Shown: positions 27,736 to 36,841, counted from the first letter of the stretch. The stretch is DNA of 64,000 nt from G963676655 sp963676655 (GCA_963676655.2 CAXXKX010000005.1:124001-188000), one strand, 5' to 3'. Numbers and translations: made by a program. The notes: generated by a model not told the origin, from the letters alone.

Positions 27736-28464
27736 ATGTTTGCAAAGTCTGTTTTCATCTGTACATGTCTGTTAACGGTCAACTCATTCGCCGGCGAATC
27801 AACTATTTTCAATGAACAATTTTCTTCAAAGGACTGGAAAAACAACTGGAAGTTCCATTGGGATAATCATACCGGTAAACAGGGCGATTATTTTTTTCAA
27901 TACTTTACAGAAAAGAAACTGGACGGCAAAACGGAAACGGGAGTGGTGGAGAGCATCAAGAGCAGTCAGGCCGCCCCGGCTCAAGCAATTATAAAAAACT
28001 CCGAAAACGCGGATGAATTGATTGTCGAATTCAAATTTGCAATGATCGGACATTACAATGCATCACGCTTCGGCATTAAACTGTTCAGCGCTTCGTCAAA
28101 GCTTTCCTTACTTGCAATGATTGGAGCCGGCAGTAAAAAAGCTAATTACGCGGCATTAGCAGCGGTCATAGAAAAAAGTCCGATAAATAACCTGACCAAT
28201 CCCGGCGTAAAAGCGGAAAGTAAAGCGGAAACAACAAAGCAGCCTATCCCAACTTACAGATGGCACAAAGGAACCATGATTTACAGCAAGGAGGGCAATG
28301 TATCGCTGGCGGTGGATAATAAATTGCTGCTGGATCTCAATATTAAGTCACCTCAATTTAAAAATGTCACATTTGATCGCATTCTTTTCGGTGGAAACTT
28401 CTATAAAAGCACAAAATCAAGACCATTATTCAGCTCAATCAAAATCATCAAAGTCAATGAATAA
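27736..28464 (+). CDS. Secreted protein, possibly lectin-like, unknown function
   Basis: 242 residues with a signal peptide (MFAKSVFICTCLLTVNSFAGES) and CAGGAG binding site. The mature part opens with IFNEQFSSKDWKNNWKFHWDNHTGKQG and is beta-rich, resembling the concanavalin/DUF1080-like sandwich of secreted glycan-binding or glycan-cleaving proteins, but no catalytic residues can be named. Divergent from the LacI gene and sharing its putative operators, so likely part of the same carbohydrate regulon. Confidence 0.6.
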   Translation: MFAKSVFICTCLLTVNSFAGESTIFNEQFSSKDWKNNWKFHWDNHTGKQGDYFFQYFTEKKLDGKTETGVVESIKSSQAAPAQAIIKNSENADELIVEFKFAMIGHYNASRFGIKLFSASSKLSLLAMIGAGSKKANYAALAAVIEKSPINNLTNPGVKAESKAETTKQPIPTYRWHKGTMIYSKEGNVSLAVDNKLLLDLNIKSPQFKNVTFDRILFGGNFYKSTKSRPLFSSIKIIKVNE

Positions 28465-28469
28465 CTATT

Positions 28470-28491
28470 CATTCTTTTAAGTAAAAGAATG
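28470..28491. terminator. AT-rich perfect hairpin between convergent genes
   Basis: CATTCTTTTA (28470-28479) and TAAAAGAATG (28482-28491) are exact complements with a two-base centre. It lies five bases after one stop and about 40 bases from the end of the opposing gene. There is no T-tract, so strength is doubtful. Confidence 0.4.
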
Positions 28492-28529
28492 GCAAGTGAT
28501 GAGAAGAGTGCATCCGCATGCTTCTTCGG

Positions 28530-30104
28530 TTAAAGGGTTGAATTAAAGCCTAGTGAAATCAGTTTATGGGCAACATTTGTCAGGATAACGTCGATACCGT
28601 CATTGCAATAATTTACCGCTTCTTCGTAGTCGTCGGAATGGAATAGATTACAAATGATTCCGGCTTCCTTGGCGGTTGCAATATGTTTTGCGGTAAATCC
28701 CGGAAAAAATTGAATACGTTTGCAACCATACTCAAGCGCCGCCGCAACCAATATATCCGGTTTACGTTGCTCCACCAGACAACATCGGTCAATTCCTGGA
28801 GCCAAGTCAATTGCAGCTTCCTGCACGTCGCGGTCTCCACTGATATAAGCGCAATCAAGCAGACAGCGCTCCCGGAGTGAATCTCCCACCACCCGCACCA
28901 GTTTACCATCCGGCCCCGGGTCCTTGATATGAATATTGATACCGAAATGTCCATCCGCTAAAGCCAGAATATCATCGAAACAGGCAATCTTTATCCCGGA
29001 CCACTGTTCGCCTTTGAAGCTCCCCGGATCGAGTTTTTTCAGTTCCCGCCAGTTCATTTCCTGAACCATCGCATCGACTCCGGCAACTCGCTTGAGATCA
29101 GGATCATGACAAACCACCGGCACCTCGTCGGCACTTAACCAGAGATCAAGTTCAATTTCGTGCGCCCCGGTCGCAATCGCCGCCGCAAATGCCGGAACGG
29201 TATTTTCCGGCATGGCAAAACTTAAACCACGGTGCGCGCAAAGCCGTGGAAACGCGGCTTCCCGGTATTTTTTCAGCTTGTCCGCGACTGGATGATAAGC
29301 ACCCGGACGGCGGTGAGCAGCAACATTTTCACGATGAATAACCTGGGGCCCGCCAAAGCAGGCGGCCTTGCGATATTTTTCAGCCGGATTGAATTCAGTA
29401 ATAACACTCTTTACTTCGCCTTCAGCATCGGCAATCACCTTACCCGAAGGGCTAATCAGCATTGATTTGCCTCCGGTTGAAACGTTTTCTCCCATTGAAT
29501 AAGAACTGCGCAATATCCAGGCGCCGGAATCAATGGCTCGAGTCCGGGTCATTGCGTCAATCCTGAACATATCTTCGCCGCGCTGATATGATGGACAAAC
29601 GATCAAGTCAGGCTTTTCCACGGCTAAAGCCTCAAAATATTCGGAGAAATAGATATCAAAACAAGTGGCAAAACCAATTTTTATTCCACTTATCTCCAAT
29701 ATTCCCGGTTTGCTGCCGGCCTCCAAACCAATTGCTTTTTCGGCCGCGGTCAAATGAATTTTGTCGTATTGATAAACCAGTTCTCCGGTTCGCCCGAAAA
29801 CGATTGTCCGGTTGAACATCCTCCCGGTATCCTCCTGAACAGTTCCGGCTATCACTATGCATTGCAAATTATCCGCATATTGCGACAACTCTGCGAGAAA
29901 TGTTTTGCCTTGAGCATTAATAAAACGTGAAATTGAATCGGCATCATTCAGCCCCGGACAATTGCTGAACTCCGGCAGTACTACCAATTCAACATCTTTA
30001 CCGTCAAGACCTTCAAGCTGTAATTTGATCCATTCAAAGCAAGCGGCGGCAGCTTCAAACGTTCCGTTGGCCGGATATTCCGGCTGAATAATCGCTGTTT
30101 TCAT
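28530..30104 (-). CDS. Fusion protein: nitrilase-superfamily amidohydrolase + GDPD
   Basis: 524 residues, no signal peptide. Residues 1 to about 245 are a carbon-nitrogen hydrolase domain with the triad E45 (VVLPEF), K115 (YDKIHL) and C148 (GFATCFD). From about residue 287 a complete GDPD barrel begins: H291-R292-G, MPENTVPAF, E316-I-E318-L-D320 and H333-D. All key residues of both domains are present, so both may be active. The fusion suggests one substrate with an amide and a glycerophosphodiester, or two linked steps. It is the last gene of an operon with a second GDPD, a HAD phosphatase and a cupin regulator. Confidence 0.85.
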   Translation of the reverse strand: MKTAIIQPEYPANGTFEAAAACFEWIKLQLEGLDGKDVELVVLPEFSNCPGLNDADSISRFINAQGKTFLAELSQYADNLQCIVIAGTVQEDTGRMFNRTIVFGRTGELVYQYDKIHLTAAEKAIGLEAGSKPGILEISGIKIGFATCFDIYFSEYFEALAVEKPDLIVCPSYQRGEDMFRIDAMTRTRAIDSGAWILRSSYSMGENVSTGGKSMLISPSGKVIADAEGEVKSVITEFNPAEKYRKAACFGGPQVIHRENVAAHRRPGAYHPVADKLKKYREAAFPRLCAHRGLSFAMPENTVPAFAAAIATGAHEIELDLWLSADEVPVVCHDPDLKRVAGVDAMVQEMNWRELKKLDPGSFKGEQWSGIKIACFDDILALADGHFGINIHIKDPGPDGKLVRVVGDSLRERCLLDCAYISGDRDVQEAAIDLAPGIDRCCLVEQRKPDILVAAALEYGCKRIQFFPGFTAKHIATAKEAGIICNLFHSDDYEEAVNYCNDGIDVILTNVAHKLISLGFNSTL

Positions 30105-30125
30105 TATTAACCTTAATATTCTCTT

Positions 30126-30701
30126 TTATGAATCTTCTTTATCATATACAGCCAGCGCCCTGGCGAATTCACATCCGTCGGCCAGGCAAACGCAATGCGG
30201 CAGATTACGTGAAAGATAAAGGGTATCTCCCGCTTTCATAAGATTGGGGTTATTTTCATCGCCAATATAAAAAACAACTTCCCCTTCAAGTACAACATAA
30301 AACTCATCGGCTTCGTGCATCAGGAAACGCCGGCGGCGTTTTGACGGATGGTATTCGATCGTGAACGGCTCCAGGCGGCGATTGGTCTTTTTATATGCGA
30401 GAGAAAAATAGCTTATGCCGAACTTGCCGCTTTCGTTACGAACAACTTTCTCCCCGTCGTCAATATGGCCGAAGAGGTATTCAACCGATGACTCCTCGCT
30501 ATCGGAGAACAGGTCGCTCATCGAGATGCCGAGAGCATCCGAAATGCGTACCAACGCTTTAATTGAGGCGTTGATCCGAAAATTTTCCAGACGTGAAATA
30601 AAGCCTTTGCTCAAACCGCTTTTTTCCGCCAGCATGGCAACGGTCATATTCTGTTTTTTTCTGACCGTCCTGATTTTCTGCGATATATTTACCAGGTCCA
30701 T
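30126..30701 (-). CDS. XRE-family regulator with cupin sensor domain
   Basis: 191 residues. HTH_3 at residues about 8-65 (IRTVRKKQNMTVAMLAEKSGLSKG...). C-terminal cupin_2 with FLMHEADEFYVVLEGEVVFYIGD and LMKAGDTLYLSRNLPHCVCL. Regulators of this build usually sense a small metabolite and control amino-acid, polyamine or phospholipid catabolism. It sits inside the GDPD operon, 29 bases after the HAD gene and 21 before the nitrilase-GDPD fusion, so it likely controls this operon. Confidence 0.88.
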   Translation of the reverse strand: MDLVNISQKIRTVRKKQNMTVAMLAEKSGLSKGFISRLENFRINASIKALVRISDALGISMSDLFSDSEESSVEYLFGHIDDGEKVVRNESGKFGISYFSLAYKKTNRRLEPFTIEYHPSKRRRRFLMHEADEFYVVLEGEVVFYIGDENNPNLMKAGDTLYLSRNLPHCVCLADGCEFARALAVYDKEDS

Positions 30702-30730
30702 TTATTTACGCCTCCTGTTCATAATATATG

Positions 30731-31543
30731 TTAAAGTTGTACACAATTACTCATCAAACATCCCAGCTCGCCCAAATCAGTAACGGAGCACAATGCGCCG
30801 TTCAGGTTCTTACTTTCCGATGGCTGCTTAGCTATCAAAACGCCGCTGACTCCGGCATTTACCGCCAACTGCATGTCGGTATTCAACCGGTCTCCGACCA
30901 TCAGTATCTCAGTCTGGCGAAGCTGATACCTGATGATAATTGATTCAAGCATCTCCTTCGCCGGCTTTCCCAGTATTTTGTCCGGAGCCCGGCCCACAAC
31001 GGCCTTGAGACATTCAATAATCGCGCCACAGTCAACCAGCACCATCGCGTCATCCGTCGGACATTCGACGTCAGGATGAGACGCCAGCCAGAGCTTGCCG
31101 CAGCGAATCCAGTAAGCGGCTTTGCACAGACGTTTATACTCCAACGTTGTATCGTATCCCACAACCACGGCATCCGGCTCTCCGAATGTAATGGTAAATC
31201 CGGCCTTTTCAAGTTCGCTTCTGAAACTGTCGGTACCAAGCGCATGGATTTTTTTTATATCCGGGTGATGACGCTTAAGATAGTCGGTCACCGCCAGGGT
31301 TGATGTCAGAATCATATTTGCATCGATGTGGATGCCGCGCTCCGCCAGGTCAGCGATATATTCCTCTATGCTCTTTGACGAATTATTGGTCAGGAAAGTA
31401 TAACCTATACCTTTTCGTTTCAGCATATCAAGAAACGGCAGAGTGGTATCAAACGTCTTTTTCCCCGAATATATGGTACCGTCCATATCGAGCACAACAT
31501 GACGGATCGGGTACAAACGACGTGATATGTCGGTATCTGTCAT
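30731..31543 (-). CDS. HAD-superfamily IIA phosphatase (NagD/glycerol-phosphate phosphatase type)
   Basis: 270 residues, cytoplasmic. Motif I is D19-M-D21-GTIY, motif II LTNNSSK, then GKPAKEML and motif III/IV VGDRLNTDMQLAVNAG, with the C2-type cap between (VVVGYDTTLEYKRL). Subfamily IIA members dephosphorylate small phosphates including glycerol phosphate and AMP. The gene starts 4 bases after the GDPD stop, so a plausible pathway is GDPD releasing glycerol 3-phosphate and this enzyme freeing glycerol. Substrate is inferred from the operon. Confidence 0.85.
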   Translation of the reverse strand: MTDTDISRRLYPIRHVVLDMDGTIYSGKKTFDTTLPFLDMLKRKGIGYTFLTNNSSKSIEEYIADLAERGIHIDANMILTSTLAVTDYLKRHHPDIKKIHALGTDSFRSELEKAGFTITFGEPDAVVVGYDTTLEYKRLCKAAYWIRCGKLWLASHPDVECPTDDAMVLVDCGAIIECLKAVVGRAPDKILGKPAKEMLESIIIRYQLRQTEILMVGDRLNTDMQLAVNAGVSGVLIAKQPSESKNLNGALCSVTDLGELGCLMSNCVQL

Positions 31544-31547
31544 AAGC

Positions 31548-32285
31548 TCAGCCCAGTGCCGTGTTCATGACATTGGCGCAATTAGTGGTGATCGAATCCA
31601 CACCAAGTTTGATCAACGCTTCCGCCCGGGGAATATCATCGACGGTCCAGACATGATATTCATATCCGGCATCCTGAATTGTCCTGATAAACTCCCGGTC
31701 AAGCGCGATATTCGCTTGACAGTCGATGCCGTCAGCATTAATTTGCCTCATTCTCGCGATCAGCTCCGCGGCTTCCGGCTCAAAGCCGTTCTCCGTATAA
31801 TTCAGCCAGGTAAGCAGGTATGCTTTGGCTTCCGGCATGACTTTTTTCGCTACGGCGATCACCTCGTCGGTAAATGAGATGATGACAACCTGTTCCGGGC
31901 GCAAACCGATATTGTCAGCCTGCTCCTTGATCTGGCTGATCATTTCAGGGGATTTGTCTTTAATTTCAATATATATGACGCCATGTTCCGGGATTGTTTC
32001 CAGAACTTCGATCAAAGTCGGTACGGTTGCCCCGCTCCACTGCGGCCCCTTCCATGATCCTGCATCCATATTCTTCACCGCGCTGATATCCAGTTCGGAC
32101 AATTCAGCTTCAACCCCGGTTGTCCGCAATGTATTGGCATCGTGCATGCAGACGATGGAACCGTCCTTCAGTTGATGAAAATCACCCTCTATTCCCACTG
32201 CGCCGAGTTTCCAGGCCAGCGAGAATGATTCAAGAGTATTTTCCGGGGCTTCAAGCGATTCGCCGCGATGTGCAATAAATTTCAT
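31548..32285 (-). CDS. Glycerophosphodiester phosphodiesterase (GDPD family)
   Basis: 245 residues, no signal peptide, ATG at 32285. Core motifs: H6-R7-GES, APENTLESF, VGIEGDFHQLKDGSIVCMHDANTLRTTG. In place of the usual E-x-D the second strand reads IEGDF, and the catalytic HD is present. IYIEIKDKS and VDSITTNCANVM complete the barrel. First gene of the four-gene GDPD operon running leftward. Cytoplasmic substrate such as deacylated phospholipid head groups is likely. Confidence 0.88.
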   Translation of the reverse strand: MKFIAHRGESLEAPENTLESFSLAWKLGAVGIEGDFHQLKDGSIVCMHDANTLRTTGVEAELSELDISAVKNMDAGSWKGPQWSGATVPTLIEVLETIPEHGVIYIEIKDKSPEMISQIKEQADNIGLRPEQVVIISFTDEVIAVAKKVMPEAKAYLLTWLNYTENGFEPEAAELIARMRQINADGIDCQANIALDREFIRTIQDAGYEYHVWTVDDIPRAEALIKLGVDSITTNCANVMNTALG

Positions 32286-32787
32286 GTTAAAATTAATCCT
32301 TGTATTTGTTTATGTATTGTCATTTCTGCTCATTGATCCTTAAAATTTCTTTCGAGCAGTCAGTGTAAAAATTCCGCCGGACTACCGCGATGCCCGGTTA
32401 TGCTGTTGCCAAGAAAATTCATCGTCACAAATTCTTTGTTTACTAAAAAGTTTACTTGTTTGAAATATAATAATAAACAAATAAAAATCAAGGCTCAAAA
32501 TTACAAAACATGCATTAATCAGGAATTTTTTTGATACTCAGTATCACGAGCGCCATTTATTCTGATTGTTTTATCTGCTTTAACGGCAAAAGCATAAGTT
32601 TTTGTTCTTGAGCAGCTATAGCCACGTTTTTACGTAAAAATAAAACAATAACCCGGGAATGTTGTGAAATACGTTTGCAGCGTCCTGTATTGACTGTTAT
32701 ATTGAATTGAGATGATTCCCCATAAACGTATTAAGTATTTTTATGCAAAAAAGAACTTGTCCAGTTTTTTTTAATCAAGGAAGTGAC
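32286..32787. other. Intergenic promoter region between GDPD operon and membrane protein genes
   Basis: No gene seen. It should carry the promoter of the GDPD operon on the minus strand and that of the membrane-protein pair on the plus strand. It contains copy 2 of an 80-bp dispersed element (32666-32746). Nothing else recognised. Confidence 0.5.
32666..32746 (+). repeat. Dispersed intergenic element, copy 2
   Basis: Aligns with 18677-18757 in the same orientation without large gaps: GAAATACGTTTGC, CCTGTATT, TGTTATATT, AATTGAG, TGATT and TTATGCA are shared. Here it lies upstream of a gene, whereas copy 1 lies downstream of one. Confidence 0.65.
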
Positions 32788-33396
32788 ATGGGATTAAAAT
32801 TCAAACATTTATTTAAAAAAATATTAGCGGTTTCTTTTTTGATTTTATTTTGCCTTTTGGGGCTTAATATTGCAGTGTTGGTTGTTATTGCGTTTAACTT
32901 GCGCGGCTCTGCCTTATTTGGGGGACAAAAAAACGTGAATGGTATTTATATGGTGCATAGTCACGGCAAATATCATCCAGTTTCAGAAAAAACATTTTTG
33001 CTTTTCTTGTTGTATGAAATAATATCCTGGAGCCTCCCTGTAATCCTGGTTGTTTTATATTTTACTTTTCGATTCATCTTCAGAAAATCATTTAAAGAGG
33101 TTGAAGCGGGAATCACGGATATAAACAAGTCTATGGACCACATAAGTTTCTTTAAAAAAATTGATTCGGAAAGGGCTGGTTTATATTGTTCTATATTAGT
33201 CATTATCTGTGCTGTTATTTATTTATGGGCGGCTTATTATTGTACTTTTTATATTGATGAAAACGTTCGTCCTATAATAAACTTGGAAGATAAATCCAAT
33301 AAAGACAAAAATGCTGACTATGCTGACTTATTTCCTCCATTAGAGGAGTCTGAAAACATCAATTATCCAAGCAAAAATCATCAGGATAAGCATTAA
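32788..33396 (+). CDS. Membrane protein, paralogue of the next gene
   Basis: 202 residues from the ATG at 32788, chosen for the AAGGAAG binding site; an upstream ATG at 32743 lacks one. Three membrane segments are predicted by eye (about 14-36, 76-97 and 134-155). Between the first two lies GSALFGGQKNVNGIYMVHSHGKY, which recurs in the next gene. The C-terminal tail is hydrophilic and acidic. No family recognised. Probably co-transcribed with 33459-33974. Confidence 0.65.
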   Translation: MGLKFKHLFKKILAVSFLILFCLLGLNIAVLVVIAFNLRGSALFGGQKNVNGIYMVHSHGKYHPVSEKTFLLFLLYEIISWSLPVILVVLYFTFRFIFRKSFKEVEAGITDINKSMDHISFFKKIDSERAGLYCSILVIICAVIYLWAAYYCTFYIDENVRPIINLEDKSNKDKNADYADLFPPLEESENINYPSKNHQDKH

Positions 33397-33458
33397 AATG
33401 GCCGTTCCCGAAATAGCATAAATCCTTTAATTTCTCTTTCAAGGAAGAGCGTAATAAT

Positions 33459-33974
33459 ATGAAAACAATTCATTCTATTAATGTAAAGAAAACAACTGTA
33501 ATATTTTTTTTGATCATATCCGCGCTAGTATGGGTAAATTTTTCAGTTATGTGGATTATATGTGCAAACGCCGGGGGCTCCGCTTTACTTGGCGGAAAAG
33601 TATTGCTCAACGGATCATGTTATTTATATCATCATGGAAATTATACTCTTACCTCCAGCGACACTTTCATAAAACTGCTCTATTATGAATCTATCAGTTG
33701 GTTACTGCCATTTGTTATGGCATGCATAGTCATATTTCACAAACTCCTTTACCGTAAGGGTGATATGAAAAAATATGCGGATGAAGTGACTGCTCCGCTG
33801 GAAAAAGTAAAATTAAATAAAAAAATTGAGAAAACTGGCTGTATTCTTCTTTTTGTCATAGTGGTTATTTTTGCGATTGTAATTATGCGTATTCTAAAAT
33901 ATTCCTATCAGGCAAAAGACTATCCGATCAAGGAAAATACTGGAGTTAAACCTCCGGGATTGCATTTTCGTTGA
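33459..33974 (+). CDS. Membrane protein, paralogue of the preceding gene
   Basis: 171 residues, GGAAGAG-type binding site upstream. It has three membrane segments and the same extracytoplasmic loop pattern GSALLGGKVLLNG...HHGNY, then YYESISWLLPFV matching YEIISWSLPVI of the first protein. A tandem duplication followed by divergence is evident. The AT-rich sequence differs from the GC-richer nadE that follows. Function unknown. Confidence 0.65.
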   Translation: MKTIHSINVKKTTVIFFLIISALVWVNFSVMWIICANAGGSALLGGKVLLNGSCYLYHHGNYTLTSSDTFIKLLYYESISWLLPFVMACIVIFHKLLYRKGDMKKYADEVTAPLEKVKLNKKIEKTGCILLFVIVVIFAIVIMRILKYSYQAKDYPIKENTGVKPPGLHFR

Positions 33975-34220
33975 AACTAACAACCCCATTTATCAACTCC
34001 CATCCAATATATTACCGGCAAATTATTTTCCCCGGTTATTTAGCTTGAAAGCTGGCAATTTTCGGATTCGAGTATAAGTTTATAAGTATAAGGTAAAAGA
34101 TTCCGAACCGGTAAGCATTATTGCATAAATGATCTTTAATAAATCGCGGTCGCGAAGCTCGAATCGGAGTCGGTAAAACAATGTCTAAATGTGCATGACC
34201 GCATATCAGGAAATATTACA

Positions 34221-36131
34221 ATGTATGGTTTTCACAGAGTAGCGGCGGCGGTCCCGGTTTTAAAGGTCGCGGTCACGGAGTTCAACTCCAATGAGATAGT
34301 CAAGCTGATCAAAAAAGCAGAAGACAAAGCGGCGGAAGTTGTGGTATTCCCTGAACTGGCGGTCACCGGCTACACTTGTGCCGACCTTTTCGGCAGCAGT
34401 ATATTACCGGCTGAAGCGCTGAAAGCAATCGATCAGATCGTAACACAAACCGCAAGCCTGGATATTGTCAGTATTGTCGGCGCTCCGCTGCTGCATGGCG
34501 ACTGCCTTTACAACGCGGCATTCGTAATCAGCAAAGGGGAAATCATCGGCATCGTTCCCAAAACTTATCATCCGAATTACCGGGAATACTACGACAAGCG
34601 CTGGTTCGCCATTCCGCCGCGGGAAACTAAAAAAATATTGATCGGAGAAAACGAGGTTCCGTTCGGGACACAACTGCTGTTCGACTGCGACAACGACCTG
34701 GTTTTCGGGATTGAATCATGTGAGGATCTTTGGACCACAATCCCGCCAAGTTCGTTCCAGGCCCTGGCCGGTGCGACCGCCTGTTTTAATCTCTCCGCCA
34801 GTAATGAGCTGGTGGCGAAATCCGATTACCGCCGCGACTTGATCGCCCAGCAAAGCGCGCGCTGCATCGGCGCTTACATCTATACCTCAGCCGGGGTGAA
34901 CGAATCGACTACCGATGTGGTTTTCAGCGGGCACGCCATGGTGGCTGAAAATGGTTATATTATCAGCGAGAACCAGCGTTTCAACCGGCAGGGTTCGCTG
35001 ATCTTCGCGGATATCGACTGTCAGAAACTGCGCTCGTTCCGGCGAACCGAAAGTTCGTTTGCCGACTGCGCCGCACGCGAAGGCAAAAGTTTTGAGACAA
35101 TCATGATCCAACTTGACAAAGACCTGGAAAAACCGGAATGCGCCTGGTTCGATCCCCAGCCGTTCGTCCCGAAAGATCCGTCTAAACGCAAAGAACGCTG
35201 CCGGGAAATCTTCAATATCCAGAAGGCAGGTCTGGCCAAACGACTGGAACACACCCGGTCGGAAAAAGTAGTTATCGGTATCTCCGGCGGCCTGGACTCA
35301 ACCCTGGCGTTGCTGGTCTGCGCAGAAACTTTTGAAATCCTCGGTTACGACCGCAAGAATATTGTCGCGATCACAATGCCGGGATTCGGCACAACTGACC
35401 GTACCTACAATAACGCGGTGGCAATGTGCAAACTTCTGAAAGCGGATTTGCGGGAAATCGACATCAAGGCTTCGTGCATGCAGCATTTTGCCGACATCGG
35501 CCATGACCCGGAAGTTCACGACGTGACTTATGAAAACGTGCAGGCCCGGGAAAGAACCAAGGTGCTGATGAATATCGCCAACCGCGAACGCGGCCTCGTC
35601 ATCGGCACCGGCGATCTCTCGGAAATAGCACTGGGCTGGTCCACCTATAACGGCGATCACATGTCGATGTACGCGGTTAACTGTTCCATTCCTAAAACTC
35701 TGATTCGTTATATCATCGACTGGGAGGCGCAGCAGCGCGGCGGGAAACTGCAGAAAGTACTCGAAGACATTATTGACACCCCGGTCAGCCCGGAACTGCT
35801 GCCGAATACCGGCGACGCCGAGATCAACCAGAAAACCGAAGAGATCATCGGTCCGTATGAGCTGCATGACTTCTTCCTTTATCATACCGTCAAATACGGC
35901 GCGGAACCGGCCAAGATCATGATTCTGGCGCAAATCGCGTTCAAAGGAATGTATGAACCTGAATTTATCAACAAATATCTTAAAGTGTTTATTTGGCGCT
36001 TTTTCTCGCAGCAGTTCAAACGCAGCTGCATTCCGGACGGCCCGAAGGTGGGTTCAATCTGCCTGTCGCCCCGCGGCGACTGGCGCATGCCGTCAGATTC
36101 ATCTCCGGAGCAATGGTTGAAAAATTTATAA
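34221..36131 (+). CDS. nadE: Glutamine-hydrolysing NAD+ synthetase
   Basis: 636 residues from the ATG at 34221 (CAGGAAA upstream). It amidates nicotinic acid adenine dinucleotide to NAD with ATP, using ammonia channelled from glutamine. The N-terminal glutaminase is a nitrilase domain with E45 (VVFPELAVTGY), Lys in VPKTYHPNYREYY and Cys in GIESCEDLW. The synthetase has the PP-loop SGGLDST and later the GTGDLSEIALGW and YNGDHMSMYAVN blocks. Length and domain order are those of the large bacterial and eukaryotic-type NadE. A methyltransferase gene follows after 13 bases. Confidence 0.95.
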   Translation: MYGFHRVAAAVPVLKVAVTEFNSNEIVKLIKKAEDKAAEVVVFPELAVTGYTCADLFGSSILPAEALKAIDQIVTQTASLDIVSIVGAPLLHGDCLYNAAFVISKGEIIGIVPKTYHPNYREYYDKRWFAIPPRETKKILIGENEVPFGTQLLFDCDNDLVFGIESCEDLWTTIPPSSFQALAGATACFNLSASNELVAKSDYRRDLIAQQSARCIGAYIYTSAGVNESTTDVVFSGHAMVAENGYIISENQRFNRQGSLIFADIDCQKLRSFRRTESSFADCAAREGKSFETIMIQLDKDLEKPECAWFDPQPFVPKDPSKRKERCREIFNIQKAGLAKRLEHTRSEKVVIGISGGLDSTLALLVCAETFEILGYDRKNIVAITMPGFGTTDRTYNNAVAMCKLLKADLREIDIKASCMQHFADIGHDPEVHDVTYENVQARERTKVLMNIANRERGLVIGTGDLSEIALGWSTYNGDHMSMYAVNCSIPKTLIRYIIDWEAQQRGGKLQKVLEDIIDTPVSPELLPNTGDAEINQKTEEIIGPYELHDFFLYHTVKYGAEPAKIMILAQIAFKGMYEPEFINKYLKVFIWRFFSQQFKRSCIPDGPKVGSICLSPRGDWRMPSDSSPEQWLKNL

Positions 36132-36144
36132 CCTGGAGAACAAC

Positions 36145-36780
36145 ATGAATAATATAAGTTATTGGGATTCGGTTGCCGGGCGCAAGGAATTTACGCTTGA
36201 TTTTGAAATCGAAGCGTTCCTGGCCGAGTTACCGGACTACCCGTCGATTCTTGACGTCGGCTGCGGTTACGGTCGCACTCTGATGCAGTTGGACCAGGCG
36301 GGCCTTAAGAACCTGCACGGATGCGACTACTCGAAAAAAATGATTGAACAAGCCAGAAAAAACCTGCCTAACGCGGAATTTAAAATAAATAAAGGCGTCA
36401 AGCTGCCTTATGAAGACAGTTCGTTCGACGCGGTTATCCTGATGGCGGTGCTGACCTCGATAATCGATAACGAGCTGCAGGCACGGTTGTTAAGTGAAAT
36501 TTCCCGGGTACTGACCGATAACGGGCTTATTTATGTCGGCGATTTTCTGCTGAATGAGGATCAGCGCAATCTGGATCGCTACGAAAAAGGCCTTGCCATC
36601 AATAATACTTACGGTGTGTTCAAGCTGGAAGAAGGAGCAATTCTACGGCATCACGACCCTGATTACATCGCCGCAATTCTTGGCGGATTCTTCGCGGTTG
36701 ATTTCCAATTCGTCACCCACAAAACAATGAACGGTAATATCTCCAACGGCTTCTTCTTCCTTGGAGAAAACTGTAAATAA
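36145..36780 (+). CDS. Class I SAM-dependent methyltransferase
   Basis: 211 residues. Motif I ILDVGCGYGRT at about residues 35-45, then HGCDYSKKMIEQARKN (motif II) and LPYEDSSFDAVILMAVL (motif IV). These define a Methyltransf_11/25-type fold. It is likely in one transcript with nadE. The substrate cannot be read from the sequence. A heptamer tandem repeat begins directly after its stop codon. Confidence 0.88.
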   Translation: MNNISYWDSVAGRKEFTLDFEIEAFLAELPDYPSILDVGCGYGRTLMQLDQAGLKNLHGCDYSKKMIEQARKNLPNAEFKINKGVKLPYEDSSFDAVILMAVLTSIIDNELQARLLSEISRVLTDNGLIYVGDFLLNEDQRNLDRYEKGLAINNTYGVFKLEEGAILRHHDPDYIAAILGGFFAVDFQFVTHKTMNGNISNGFFFLGENCK

Positions 36781-36815
36781 GTTGAAGGTTGAAGGTTGAA
36801 GGTTGAAGGTTGAAA
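36781..36815. repeat. Tandem GTTGAAG heptamer repeat, five units
   Basis: Four exact GTTGAAG units and one GTTGAAA run directly from the base after the methyltransferase stop codon. It is a simple sequence repeat 27 bases before the next gene, and copy number may vary between strains. Confidence 0.9.
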
Positions 36816-36841
36816 GCAAGATTCAGGAAATTACGTAAACA

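Noticed and set aside
35298..35933. 211-residue minus-strand frame within nadE
   Set aside because: Antisense to conserved NAD synthetase motifs; no independent evidence.
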